DNA of 64,000 nucleotides from Hymenoscyphus infarciens. Taxonomy: Eukaryota; Ascomycota; Leotiomycetes; Helotiales; Helotiaceae. The position numbers and the translations under genes are program-made. The notes under the pieces are model-generated. The model searched no databases and was not told the DNA's origin. It saw nothing but the letters and a program-made list of their open reading frames with translations. How positions within the stretch are numbered: the stretch's first letter is position 1; each line of letters begins with the position of its first letter. The stretch is from contig LLCB01000276.1 of the NCBI GenBank assembly GCA_001414345.1, positions 1 through 64,000 of the forward strand. The letters run 5' to 3'. Positions 33,141 through 45,173 of this stretch are shown one piece after another.

Positions 33141-33372
33141 CAGCGGTTAAGTATTATAACCCCTAGACCCCTGTCTCCAACGCTACGCCGGATTTCAATT
33201 ATCTGTTTCCTCTATAAAACCTATCTAAAAACTTTAGTTTAAAAACTAGAATAATCCTTAGATATCTATTACTAAGAGTCTCAATTGTTATAATTTTTTG
33301 ATATATTATTATTATAATATAGGTAGTTAAAGTTTAGAACAGGGATAGAGGGGTTATAATACTTAACCGCTG
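33141..33372. mobile_element. Short MITE with about 35-bp TIRs and TA target duplication
   Basis: The left end CAGCGGTTAAGTATTATAAC then CCCT; the right end is the same in reverse complement, followed by CCCTGT-matching bases. TA occurs on both sides (33139-33140 and 33373-33374). 232 bp, no coding frame. TIR and TA point to a Tc1/mariner/pogo-mobilised element. Confidence 0.8.
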
Positions 33373-33374
33373 TA

Positions 33375-35534
33375 CCTCCGTATGAGAATTGAAGGTGCGG
33401 AATTAGACACGGCTGCAAATCCGCTTTGTAACTTTATAGTTAGCTACACACCCCTACAACAGATCTTAACTTCCCCTTGTCACTTCTTACAAGTGCCCCC
33501 AGTCCATTCTTGCTCTATTTTTCGCTAGATAGGCAAGTCTAGTCGACATCAACGGATGTCGTGTGTTTACGAGTGAAATTCAAATCCTCTAATCATAATT
33601 AAAACCTTGAAACGATGAAGCAAAAAACTAAACTCCCATCGCTTGTATAGCCCCTACGAGAGACCCGCTATTTTGAAGCTATTCTCTTCCTTGTTATCTT
33701 ATCAGGCTGTCCCAGCAATTACACCAGGAAAGGTTTATTGAATCATCAAAACAAGGTTCTCACAAAATGATGATGAATCGTAAGCCTCGCTAAGTATATC
33801 GAGGGTCGAAAGACTTTCAATGGAGAACAGAGACGCTACCAATTTAAGTACAATGAGTATGCTCATCATAGCTACTCAAAGTCACTTCAATGACCGACAA
33901 TTGTCGAGTCTAACTGAAATGGAACGCGAATTCTGATTTCAACGTCAAGCAGACAACTTCCAGTTTACGTCCGAAACCGAGGAGTAGACCAGCTAGTTTA
34001 TTCAACGAGGTTAACCCGGATCCCAGAACTCTCAACGCTATATGTGGTGCAACGAGGCCTGTTTTCGGAACTTTAAGTTGGTCGATTAGGCAGAATAGAA
34101 TATCTCAATTTGGTTTCGTGGAAATTGTCGCATCTTATGTTGTTTCATGTTTTTTTTTTTTTTGAATTATGTACCATTCTACACCTGGATTCGAGAATCA
34201 TGGCTGGTTTCTGCTGAGCCGGGCACTGCCAGTTTAAGGAAATACTTATATGAGGCATTACTGGTCCCCCAAACCTTTTACCACTTAATATCGACGTGTA
34301 CCTCAACAGTGGATCGAAACTTCGGGAAAGGAGACGAGAGGCTGAAAGTTTGGGAGCGGAAGACAGGGGTTTCTGAGAAGAATTGGTGCGCGAGACATTC
34401 TTGTCTGGGAGGTGCCAGCTTGTTTTTATGATGATGTGGAAATATTTTGGTTTTTAGGTATAGGTCGTGGCGAGGTTGTAATATTTATTTGTATGAAGTA
34501 GACGTAAGTAATTATGTTACTACTCAAGTGCAATAGTAATTAGTCTGTATCAACTTTTTATTCTTTGAGAAGCTTTAGAATAATTATGTTAATTGAATAA
34601 ATTCCCAAAATTATCAAGAGGGAGAAGTATTTGATAGAGACTTATAATATTAACATAGTATTAATATAGTACAATTACCTAAGAAAGCTCAGAAAACTCA
34701 ATTTTAGAGATTGATTGATTAAATTTAAGATATTTTTGGATAAAAGTAATAGAGTATAGATTACCTCGTCCGTTTTTAAAATTCCTTCGTATTCACAATC
34801 TCTGTAACCGTAAAGAGCTTGCTACGCTTCTCAACTGAAAAGTAGAAAGTTTTTATCGCTTAAATAGACTAAGCGCTTTTACGTTGCGTTAGATAAATTA
34901 AGACATGATATAATGCCTCAAGAGAAAAAGCGTTTTCCAACCTACCTCTATTTTACAACATAGTCTTTGATCGCTTTACACCCCTTACCGAATAGCCATT
35001 TCGGAAAATAGGTCTCCGAACTGCGGCGAAGGAAATGAATCTCATAGAAAAACACTATCCGAGTCTTGAAGGATCAACTTGGTAACGAAGCAATATTCAT
35101 GAAAAAAAGATCCGAGTCCTTTCTTGATAGGTAAACCATTTCGCACGATTAGTGAGTTGTGCACAATGACTCCCTCATTTCACTTATTTCAACCTCTAAG
35201 TTAAGACCAAGGGTTGTTTGCAAGTCCCAAGTGATATATATTGAGTCGTTAGGGGTGTCAAGGTGTTACGTTCCTTCTCCGACTTAACCTCGAGACTGAG
35301 ACTCGAATCTAGAGAATTCAAGTGAATGGTATTCAGTACCTCATAGTAGAAAAAAGATATTATGTTGGTTCCTTCAAGGTTTCTATTAAGCTCCCTTGCC
35401 TTTCAAGTCAAGACCTTTATTTCCCCCAGAGTTGTAACTTTTGATAAATCTGTCGCCTCGTCTACCGGTTATGACCTTCGCTTATGCTAAAACAAACCGC
35501 TGGAAAGTATTCCTCTAATTGAGCAACTAGCATC
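33375..35534. other. Gene-poor stretch, nothing identified
   Basis: Mixed composition, many stops, no readable domain. A 94-codon plus frame at 34147 starts in a T run and has no motif, so it was not called. It is probably old repeat DNA. Confidence 0.5.
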
Positions 35535-35760
35535 TTAGAGAGGCTCTTTGATGCTACCCCAAACTATTTTTGGACATCTCATTAAGCCAATAGTTGACAA
35601 GATGCGAACATGGCGAAGAATCTCTATAACGAGTCCGTCCTTCTTCCATATCTCATAAGTGGTAAGGTCCCCGGTAAATTCAAGGCTCTTCTTAAAAAAG
35701 CGCGAGATAATAAATAGCATCTTACCAACCTAGCGCTTCAAATTTCCCAGTCTAATCTAC
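35535..35760 (-). pseudogene. Probable Ty1/copia integrase C-terminal relic
   Basis: The minus-strand frame reads KSLEFTGDLTTYEIWKKDG then ILRHVRILSTIGLMRCPKI and GSIKEPL. Copia integrases have TPYExWxGxKP...HLRxFG...PK at this position. The match is partial but in the right order and spacing. No RT domain was seen nearby, so only a fragment remains. Confidence 0.45.
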
Positions 35761-37199
35761 CCCGGGTTGGCAGATAAGAAAAAAGATCTCGCTTCATAAG
35801 GATATGAAAGGACAGGATAGGTACCGCTCTTTCGAGGCTAGGTTAATTTAGAAAGGAGTGTAGCAAAAGAAGGCTTCGAGTAGCTAGAAACGATAAAAAG
35901 AGAGCCTCTGAAAAAGAAAGGAGAGTGAACAAGGGGGCTAGGAACGGAAAAGCGGACGAGATGGTCTCTCGTATATGAAATTACCTAGGTACTCGAATCT
36001 GATTACTTATCCTCGCTTATGCTACCTATCCACTATACAGGGAGAGGCGGGTTAAACTATACAGGAGTACAACAGATAGACGTATCAAGCCTTGGGAATA
36101 AGATATAATTAGCTAGGATCGCGCAAATAAAAAATATATAAGAAGGCAGGATAGCTACAAAAGGACGGAAAGGACGGAAAGGAGGAGTTAGGAAGGACAA
36201 AAGTATAACTCTGGCTGGGAAATTTAGATTGCTATGTTGAACTAAAACCAGCTTTTCAAAGAAGTTACTAAGAAGAGCTAGCTTAATATCAAATCACCTT
36301 TTGCTAACGCTATAGATACTCTCTAATCAGAATAGGTCAACTCTAAAACCAGGAGTTGATCCTGTTGATAAGCCACTGCGAGGAGACAAAACAACGAGTA
36401 TATTTGTTTTTCTCTCTAAGAAGTCAAAGAATAGCACAAAGTCACTTATAATAGTCCTTAGAAAGATCTACAAATCCCTTCCCCAAAAAAAACAAGAACA
36501 GAATGTACGTTATATCTCCCTCTACTAAAATATATTACTTAAAACCTCTAGTATAAGAAAATATAAACAATAAACTTATATAACATCTATATATATCTTT
36601 ATTATATTTATATTATATCCCTCCACTACCCGCGAGAGCTCAAAGAATCTCATCTACTAAACTCCCACTCAACTCCTACTAAACTCCCACTCAACTCCTA
36701 CTAAACTCCCACTCAACTCCCACTCAACTCCTATAAAATAACCAACCCTTCTTTCTCTTATCTGTTCGCGGTATTTATAAACAATAAATCATATTATCCT
36801 ATATTTTTGGAAGAACATCCTTCAGTGTACGATCTTACTTAGCAATGTCAAGGAATTCAATAACACCTTTATCAAAACCTCGGACGTATCTATAAATAAT
36901 TATTTCTATTATCCAAGCCCTTTGGGATAACATTGTTTGGTAAACACTCTCACTCAACTGCACCAAGCATGCAAAGGAAGATTCACATGGGACTTTTATT
37001 AGAACTTATCATTTTCTGGAATTTTGATTTTACTACAACGCCCCGAAATGTGGCAACCATCCATACCATAAATACGCCTTTTACAACAACAGAGGTATCT
37101 GCGAGAACACCGTAAACACGCTCGCACGCTAATGTCGCTACCATGTAACACCCCTTTCCATACCATACCATACCTATGATCATCAATTTTGTCATGAAT
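35761..37199. other. Gene-poor stretch with a minisatellite
   Basis: AT-rich, no gene seen. A CTCAACTCC-type minisatellite lies at 36660-36734. The last 200 bases are the 3' flank of the DUG3 gene. Confidence 0.5.
36660..36734. repeat. AACTCCCACTCAACTCCTACT minisatellite
   Basis: A composite unit of about 21 bases (AACTCCCACT + CAACTCCTACT-like halves) is repeated three to four times with few changes. It is noncoding. Confidence 0.85.
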
Positions 37200-38761
37200 C
37201 TAGCTCAGCTCTGGGAAATATTGGGCAATCTTCATGGGATCACCATAAGCAGTTCGAGGTGGTGTAGCAGATTCTTGAACTGGAGCCTCTACCTCTTCGC
37301 TCTCTAGAAGTGCGCGCTTCTTCTTCGTGTTGCCCAACTCTTGTGGTCGTGAAGGTCTGTTTTGGCTTCGGAGGGATTGGAGAGCTGTTAATTGACGAAT
37401 GTCGGAAGGAGGATTGAAGTGCTTGTTTTCAGTGCTTGTTGGGGCATCTTCGTTGACTGGAGTAGAAGCTGGAGAGATGACACCGTTTGTTGAAGGGACG
37501 AGTGTGCTCGCGATACTATCATGGATGCTTGATCTTGCCACATTTCCTGCCAGGGAAACAAGTGGTTTGTGGGTGGGAATACCGGGTGTGCCTGAGGGAC
37601 TCGTGACACCTTTCTCGTTGGTAACCAATCCTTTGTCTTGGGCAAACTTGGATGATCGACGGTGATACGGGTTGTAGCTGTAGTATTCATCGATGATGGG
37701 ATGGACCATGACAGTTTGTTTATGGATTGTGAGGGTTGAGTTTGTAGGTACTGTTACCCAGGATTCTGTTTGGTGTTAGTTGAGTAGGTATCACAGGGTC
37801 TTGGAATTCTTACCTCGTTCGAAAGTCAAGGGCTCGCTTGCAACAAGCACGATATCAGCACCCTTGTCTCGACGATCCATCTGATATTCCCCCTTGCTGC
37901 TCTTGTCCTCCCATGTTGTACCGGAAGAATAGTACAAACTGGCAGCTTCGTCGGTCCGGCTGCTAACGTATCTGGTGCAGATGACACTGTGTCCGTCGCT
38001 GACTGCAAAATTGAGCAAGCTCCGAGTGTCCACATTCTCGTTATCAACAATCTCATCCGGGATAGCCGCGATGAAGTCGTTGATTTGCTTGATTGTCGCC
38101 AACATGGCTTGACGCAACACACTGGGTCCGAATCCGTTTGGTGGAGGGGAGCTTGGGTTATGTCCTGCTCTCTCCAAGGTGTCAAGGAACAATGCAAACG
38201 CCCACTCGCTGTCTGTACCTCCATGAACACCCAAATACCATTTGTCTGACAATCGCTCCCCCAAACGGCGCTTGATATACTTCCATCCTCCCAAGCCACC
38301 GTTGTGCATCCACATCAAGCTTCCATGGTTGAATGGGTGGCAGTTCTGGTCACTAAGGGAACCTTCGGTGGTGGCTCGAACATGGGCGAAGATGAGGGGA
38401 GAAGCGGTCTTGGAGGCAATTCGATGGAGGTTGATGCAGTTCCAGGCTGGAGTGGTAGATGTGAAGATACAAGGCTCAGGGCCGAGTTTGGGGTCGGTGT
38501 AGTATCCAATTCCAAATCCATCACCTGTGGGATTATTAGCATAGCTGTCATATGAGCAACCAGAAGACCAACCATTGTGAGGTCTTCGCATGTCCAAACG
38601 AAGGCGTGAGTCAAAGGATTGGGTGAGGATGGAATGGGTCGGATCTAGGATCAGCTTTGAGAGCAAGATCTCATCCGAACCTTTGTAAACCTAGAATTTG
38701 GAGATCAGCAAGCTTCCCTTATCAAGAGACGGTGTGAGATACGTACCATGAACCGACACAT
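37200..38761 (-). CDS. DUG3: Class II glutamine amidotransferase, glutathione-degrading Dug3
   Basis: Three exons: 38761-38747 (only five codons, MCRFM), 38690-37814 and 37765-37200 (introns of 56 and 48 bp). The product is 485 residues. Cys2 is the N-terminal nucleophile of class II amidotransferases. NPTGDGFGIGYY, HVRATTEG, NCHPFNHG and MWMHNGGLGG are the family's binding motifs. The C-terminal 150 residues are a disordered Ser/Thr/Pro tail not found in the shorter yeast protein. In yeast Dug3 works with Dug2 and Dug1 in the cytosol to cleave glutathione without gamma-glutamyl transpeptidase. The tiny first exon is essential, because it carries Cys2. Confidence 0.9.
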
Positions 38762-39683
38762 GGTCGCGGATTGAAGTCGCTAGATTGAGGCCGCTATGCG
38801 TTGTAGGAGGTTGAGGTGACTAGATCGGATGGTTTGTAGGTGTGAAGGTGTCGAGGGAGCGGAAGATCGGTGGACAATGGGTTGGAGATTGCTTTTTTGT
38901 TATTGACTCAGAATGTATGGAGGAGGAAAGCTGGGTGAAGGGGCGGTCGGCACTGGCACTGCACGAGGCTGAACAATGGCGAATCCTATGGCGCAATCGG
39001 TCCCCCAGGAAATGTTCTCAGAGAATAGAAGAGGCAGAGTGAAAGAGTCTGGTCAGCACTACTATAGAGTAGCTAAAAACCTTCAAGTCACTGCCAGGGA
39101 CGCAGCTTCAATGCAAAAAGCAGCATCCAATACTCCATCCAGAATAGAAAAATTATCATTTATTTTGGTGTCGCGTTACTCAAGCAAGGCTGAAATTCCC
39201 GATGGTTTCCATCATGTCATATTCAAGGATCTCCCACCAACGACAAGGGGGTTCCGATAGTCTGTTAAAGCGGCAGTAGATAATGGTCTTCTCCCTCTTT
39301 TTCTAATGTTCTATGTTATTGAGAGTTTCAAGTAGTCTTGGAAATCAACCCAGAAGACTTGGAAGACTAAATGATTTCAATTGTCCCTCAATATTTTGGT
39401 TTAAACTAGAGGCTTTACTGCCACGCGCGGCGCGCTTTCTCGCTAGTACACAGGTGGACAGGCTCCACAAGTACGGAGGTGCCAGGTGCCAGCCACGCTT
39501 CCTCAGCCTCATCCACGGTCCGAAATTAGTCCGATGGTATTGATCAATGCCATCACTCCATACTCTAAACAAGAAATATTTATCACCAACTCCTCTTCAG
39601 ACCAGCGCCTGCTTATCAACTGATGAATACCAAAGATCCTACCTGACACCTTTGCGACAACACCACAGAGTGTGCTTTCTACC
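38762..39683. promoter_or_regulatory. Divergent upstream region of DUG3 and MGM1
   Basis: 920 bp between two head-to-head genes. Only short unsupported frames. A GC-rich patch with GCGCGGCGCGC lies near 39424. No defined regulatory motif is claimed. Confidence 0.5.
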
Positions 39684-42581
39684 ATGAGTGGCCGGCTCTT
39701 GTCAGCCAGGCTATTGCCACTGGCTCAGAGAGTCAATAGGCAAGGAGCGCGACATTTCCACCAAGCCTCGACTTCCGCCGGCGGACTGTTGCGATCAGAC
39801 TCGACGGTGAGGCTCGCGAGGCAGAGGATATGGCCTGCTGGATATACCCCCTTTCATAATGCTGTGATTGTTAGGAATGCTTCTTTCGCCCGGATACTAC
39901 CCAACCTTCTCATCAAGTTTGCCAGAATTCCTGCCCTGTTTGCTGGTGCCACCATTACGGGTCTAGCATATGTGCAATACCAAGCTACCCGTATGTATTC
40001 ATGTCAGGAAAAACTATGGCAATGCTAACTCTATAACAGAGGCCGGAAACTATGCGCTGGATGTTCTGGGCCGTACAAAGGATACAGTGACCGACGTCGC
40101 CGGTGGTTTGTTCGGAGGGGCTCTTAGTATTGCTGGGCAAACACGAAAAGGATGGGAGAATACCAAGGAGCAAGTCGAATTACCGGAATGGGTACAGAAA
40201 ATCTTACGAATTCATGAGGACATTGGGAGTGACGGGAATGGGGGAGGGAAAGGGCCGGGTGGAGAGCCACCGAAGGAAGCTAGAATGGGAGCTGCTGCTG
40301 CTGCCGGAGCTGCTACGGTCTATGCCAGCGATTTCTCCGACGATGATGACACAAGAACCGGAGAAGAAGCTGCCAGAGACGACCAGATGATGGTTTTGAC
40401 CAAGAAGATGATCGAAATCCGAAGTATTCTCCAAACCGTGGGTCAATCAAATGCATTGAACCTACCATCGATTGTTGTTATTGGGTCTCAGTCGTCAGGA
40501 AAGAGTTCTGTCTTGGAAGCTATTGTTGGGCATGAATTTTTGCCAAAGGGGTCGAATATGGTCACACGAAGGCCTATCGAGTTAACGTTGGTCAACACCC
40601 CAGATGCCCAAGCTGAATATGGGGAGTTTCCTGCTCTTGGTCTTGGAAAAATCACAGACTTTTCTCATATTCAACGAACATTAACGGAACTCAATTTGGC
40701 TGTACCAGACGATCAATGCGTTTCTGATGATCCTATTCAGCTCACCATTTCCTCACCGAATGTCCCGGATTTATCTCTCATTGATTTACCAGGATACATC
40801 CAAGTAGTTGGACACGATCAACCCGTGGAGCTGAAGCAAAAGATTGCTGATCTCTGTGACAAATATATTCAACCCCCGAACGTTATTCTCGCCATTTCTG
40901 CGGCCGATGTTGATCTTGCAAACTCAACAGCTCTTCGGGCTAGCAGAAGGGTGGATCCACGTGGAGAAAGAACCATTGGAGTTATTACGAAGATGGATCT
41001 TGTTGATGCTACAAGAGGTGCTGCGATTCTTTCGGACCGAAAATACCCATTACGTCTTGGGTACGTTGGAGTTGTATCAAAAGTTCCCCAATCGACATCT
41101 GGTTTGTTCAAGAGAGGCAGTGGAAGCATTTTAACAGCAATCAGCCGAAACGAGAACGCCTACTTTTCAGCACACCCAGTCGAGTTTGGCTCGGAAGCTG
41201 GACTCAGCGTAGGAACCACAACCCTTCGTAAGAAGCTGATGCAAGTTCTCGAGCAAACCATGGCTGCCAGCTTACAAACCACACGAGAATCCATTCGCAA
41301 CGAGCTCGAAGAGGCTACCTACGAGTTCAAGGTCCAATACAACGACCGCCCCTTATCAGCAGAATCATACCTCGCAGAAAGTCTCGATGGCTTCAAACAC
41401 TCCTTCAAAGAGTTCACAGAAACCTTCGGTCGCCCCCAAGTCCGCGAGATGCTAAAGGAAGAAATAGACCAAAGAGTGCTAGATCTCCTCGCAGCAAAAT
41501 ACTGGAATAAACCAGTCACAAGCCTCGCACATACACCAATTGAACCAGACGTCCTCGCTGATCTTCCAAAAGCAGACCCAGAATCATTATACTGGCATCG
41601 CAAACTCGATTCTTCGACATCTGCTCTCACAAAATTGGGGATTGGTCGTCTTGCAACAACAGTTGTTGCAAATGCCATTCAAACAAATGTCGATCGACTT
41701 ATTGCGAATAGTACTTTTGCTACACACCCTTTTGCACGACAAGCGATCACCGAAGCTGCTTCTGGTATTTTGAATGAGAGATTTTACAGTACTAGTGATC
41801 AGGTTGAGAATTGTATCAAGCCATATAAATTCGAGATCGACGTCGAAGATGGGGAGTGGGCCCGTGGACGGGAACATGCTGCTGGTGTTTTGAAAAATGA
41901 ACTTAAAGCTGTTGAGGAAGCGGTAAAAAATGTCGAAAGAACAGTGGGCGGAAAGCGTAAGCTAAAGGACGTGATGGGGTTCGTGGAGAAAGCAAGAAAA
42001 GGGGAAGTCATCGTTGGGGATGATGGGGCGACTGGTGCTGGGGGGTTTAGTTCTGATTTACTTACGAAAGGTAGCTACCACTCCCCTCTTCCATTTTCAT
42101 GATGCATGAGCTAATTCTTTGGCGAATAGGTAAAGAAGCACTCTTCCTCTCCGACCGCGCCATCCTCCTAAAACTCCGTCTCAACGCCCTGAAATCCCCG
42201 CAATGCGCTACCAAAAATAATAAATACTACTGTCCTGAGATCTTTTTGGACGTCGTATCCACCAAATTGGTCTCCACAGCGGTACTCTTTTTAAACGTGG
42301 AACTACTGTCTGAGTTCGTGTATCAGTTCCCGAGGGAATTGGATGTTAGGCTTGGACGCGGGCTGACGCAGCCGGAAGTTGAGAAGTTCGCAAGGGAGGA
42401 TGGTAGGGTGAGGGCGCATTTGGATGTTATTAGACGGAAGGAGTTGCTTGAGTTGGTGCTGGAGAAGATGGATGGGGTTAGGGAGTTGGAGGGGAGTCGG
42501 AGGGAACGTGAGAGGGCGAGGGGGGGTAGGGAGGGGAAGAGAAGGGAGGATGGGAAGAAGAAGGGGTGGGGGATTTTTTGA
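39684..42581 (+). CDS. MGM1: Mitochondrial dynamin-like GTPase Mgm1
   Basis: Three exons: 39684-39990, 40040-42070 and 42130-42581 (introns of 49 and 59 bp; the second has a GCTAAT branch site). The product is 929 residues, close to yeast Mgm1. Residues 1-80 are Arg/Ser-rich, a mitochondrial targeting signal. A hydrophobic segment (IPALFAGATITGLAYVQYQA, about 85-104) is the inner-membrane anchor. An Ala-rich stretch (AAAAAGAATVYASDF) is a plausible rhomboid (Pcp1) cleavage region. GTPase motifs: GSQSSGKSS (about 251), DLPG (about 350) and TKMD (about 418). The C-terminal region is the effector domain, ending in a Lys/Arg/Glu-rich tail. It fuses inner membranes and shapes cristae. Confidence 0.93.
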
Positions 42582-44054
42582 AGAGGAGAGAAAGCTGCAG
42601 GGATGGGTGCATTGGGCTTTATAAAGATGGGGAATTGTTTATGAGATATGCAAAGCAAGCGAGGGATGGCGTTTCGGGATGTATGTGACGGGTGCGGCAT
42701 TTTGGTGTTCTTTTTCTTTTTTTGAGTGCTTGGAGAGAATGGTTTTTTTATATCACCCGCTGCTATGGTTTGTAAATTGTTATTTTGGGTGTACATATAC
42801 TCAACTCTAGCATTTTTGTTTCTCGCAATGCCACTTCTTCTTCCACTTCCCTTTTCTTTATTCTTTGTTGATTTTTGTTCGGTTCACTTGTTGTTTGGGG
42901 CCTTACTTGGTAATTTGTTTGGGGGCCAAAAGTTGGTTGTGGGTAAGCTGGTGTTTTGAGAGCTTACGCGAAGTTCTGAAGTTTGATGGCTTACTTGTTT
43001 CATTCACGGCTGACTCCTATCTTCTCTTTGGCCCCCAAGTATTTGACGGCTTACTCGATAACTGTTTGAGGCCCAAAAAACAGTTTCGAGGTAAGCGGCT
43101 AGTCAACGAGGAAGCTAATATTTGTATGGCTTACCCGCCAGGTTATGTTTAGGTTACACGAGAACTTGATCAAACGCTTACTCGGTATTTTGTAGCTTAC
43201 TTCTCAAGATTTTGGGGACCAAAAAGTGATTGCGAGTAAGCCACGAGTAAGCGAAGAGTAATCTACGAGCGAGCCACGAGTAGCCCATGGGTAAGCAGTG
43301 AATAAGCTATGGGAATTGTTGGTTTACTAACTAAACACTTTTTGAAAACAAGTTTCAACATTTCGTTCAGCAAAATTACGAGAATTGATCAATTCAATGG
43401 TCTGAGGAGAATTTCGTTGGCCTCATTCTTCTAAATCCTTTAACGGATCCTCATTCAACTCTTGTGGTTTGGGTGTAGATGGACGATGTCTGAAAAGTTG
43501 GTGGCTGAGAGCACCTGGCTTCATTTCCTCTTCTGCGTGAGTGCTTAGATTTGGTGGATGGCGTCTTGGTTGCTTAGTGGGTCATAACTATATTGCGTAC
43601 TCTTTATTCGAGGAAATTGCAAGAGAGAGTGGAACACTGTGATGAAGCTCAATGAGAATTTCGTTGATTGTGATGATTGGGGGAAAGTAAGTGAGCGTGG
43701 GGGAGGTTCACTGGGTTGCTTTTTTGTACAAAGTCAGGAGGTCACAATTGCAAAAGGAAGAGATAGTCTTTGGGTTAATGTTGATGGATTTAATTTTTAT
43801 TGGGGGGCTTGGTGTTTCGAACACTCATGGTTTCTTTAACCTTTGGTTTAGAGATTACGGGGTCTCATCCCCGGCTTACAGAGTTCTTAGTTTCGGAAGG
43901 GTTTGGGATTGGACTTACCATTTTCTCCACTTCCCTTTTTTCATTTTGGAATCGAAGAAGGTCTCATCCTAGTCTTACAAACTTCTCACTCCGGGTTAGC
44001 TTCTCGGTTGGGATTGACATACCTCGATAGATTTCTCAATCTAAGCTTGTTCGC
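42582..44054. other. Intergenic, with clustered GCTTAC/GTAAGC words
   Basis: No gene seen. Between about 42940 and 43315 the hexamer GCTTAC or its complement occurs more than ten times at irregular spacing, mostly followed by T, C or G. The short frames at 43639-44030 have no motif. Confidence 0.55.
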
Positions 44055-45173
44055 TTAGCGCGGATCAATCCGCGGCTCCCGAAAAGGTTGTCGAACAAGG
44101 TTGAAGGTCAGTCCCTCAGGAGCATCGACCTGAATCGATGGTACTCCTGTGGGTTCAACGCCTTCCATGCCCGTGTCCTCGATCTCCAAATTTTCCACCC
44201 CTCGCTCGATATCCTCAATCTCAGAGCCAGCCGCCGCGTCAGGGTGAGCGTCAATTCGGTTCTGAATCAAGAGTGCGAGGTCCCCTCCGCGGGGAGGAGT
44301 GGGGCCAGTTCGCTGATCAAAGGGAGAAGATGGAGGTGATTCTTCTTGAGGAGAACCAAGCAGTTCATCCGTGTATAACGGAGTCCCTGGGCTGTTGAAC
44401 CGCCGAGGTGGAGGACCGTCTATGAAACCATTTTCCACTCCGTCTGGGAATCCTCGAGGGAACAGATCTAACTGGAACCGTACTCGCTGTGCTGAGGACC
44501 GAGAGTGAGAAATGGCTGGTCTTCTTGGAGTCTGGGGCAAGTTTGGGTCTGCAGGTGCGTTTCTCCTTGGAGGAGGACCATCTACGAAACCATCTTCGAC
44601 TCCTTCTTCCGCATCTAGGTGGTAGCCTCGGCGTTGATGTCTGGGCGGAGGAGTACCAGGAGAGATTGGGGATCTTTCTCGGCGTCGACCGACTAGATGA
44701 TCATCTACGAATTCATCCTCCGAGCTTGGACTGGGCGAACGGTCGCTTACTAACCGTGGTGACCAGGAAGCGGGAGCGAGAGCGGGCGATGAGAGTTGAG
44801 GGTTGGTGACCGAACCATTGCGGGATGATCCAGTTGGATCTTGCCGCCTTAGTTCATTTTCCCTATCCAAAGATTCGTCTTCGAGGTCGATCTGGTAAAG
44901 AACATCCTGCCGCTCGGTTAACAATTCCAGATCCCTACGCGGCACGTCTGTGTAGTTCTGCAATGTAACACCTACCAAGTCATTGACACGACGACGGAAA
45001 AGGCTTTGATACGGTGCGGCGTTGGGTAAATAGTATAGATACCGGAAAACGTACTCTCTTAAGTCATACGCGACTTGTGACTGGGTGAGGCCCTGGACGG
45101 TGATGTGTTGGTGGACGGTGCGAAGGGACCCGTGAAGGGATGACCATTCTCGGAGGCTTAACCGGGCTGACAT
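44055..45173 (-). CDS. Disordered 372-residue protein with a repeated GFVDGPPPRR motif
   Basis: A single frame of 372 residues. Residues 1-110 are an ordered, mostly helical region (SLREWSSLHGSLRTVHQH ... YVFRYLYYLPNAAPYQSLFR). The rest is Pro/Ser/Asp/Arg-rich. A unit occurs twice almost exactly: GVEDGFVDGPPPRRN and GVENGFIDGPPPRRF, with a weaker third form (EDEFVDDHLVGRRR) upstream. Such acidic-aromatic-PPPRR units could be short binding motifs. No family was recognised. Confidence 0.75.
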   Translation of the reverse strand: MSARLSLREWSSLHGSLRTVHQHITVQGLTQSQVAYDLREYVFRYLYYLPNAAPYQSLFRRRVNDLVGVTLQNYTDVPRRDLELLTERQDVLYQIDLEDESLDRENELRRQDPTGSSRNGSVTNPQLSSPALAPASWSPRLVSDRSPSPSSEDEFVDDHLVGRRRERSPISPGTPPPRHQRRGYHLDAEEGVEDGFVDGPPPRRNAPADPNLPQTPRRPAISHSRSSAQRVRFQLDLFPRGFPDGVENGFIDGPPPRRFNSPGTPLYTDELLGSPQEESPPSSPFDQRTGPTPPRGGDLALLIQNRIDAHPDAAAGSEIEDIERGVENLEIEDTGMEGVEPTGVPSIQVDAPEGLTFNLVRQPFREPRIDPR

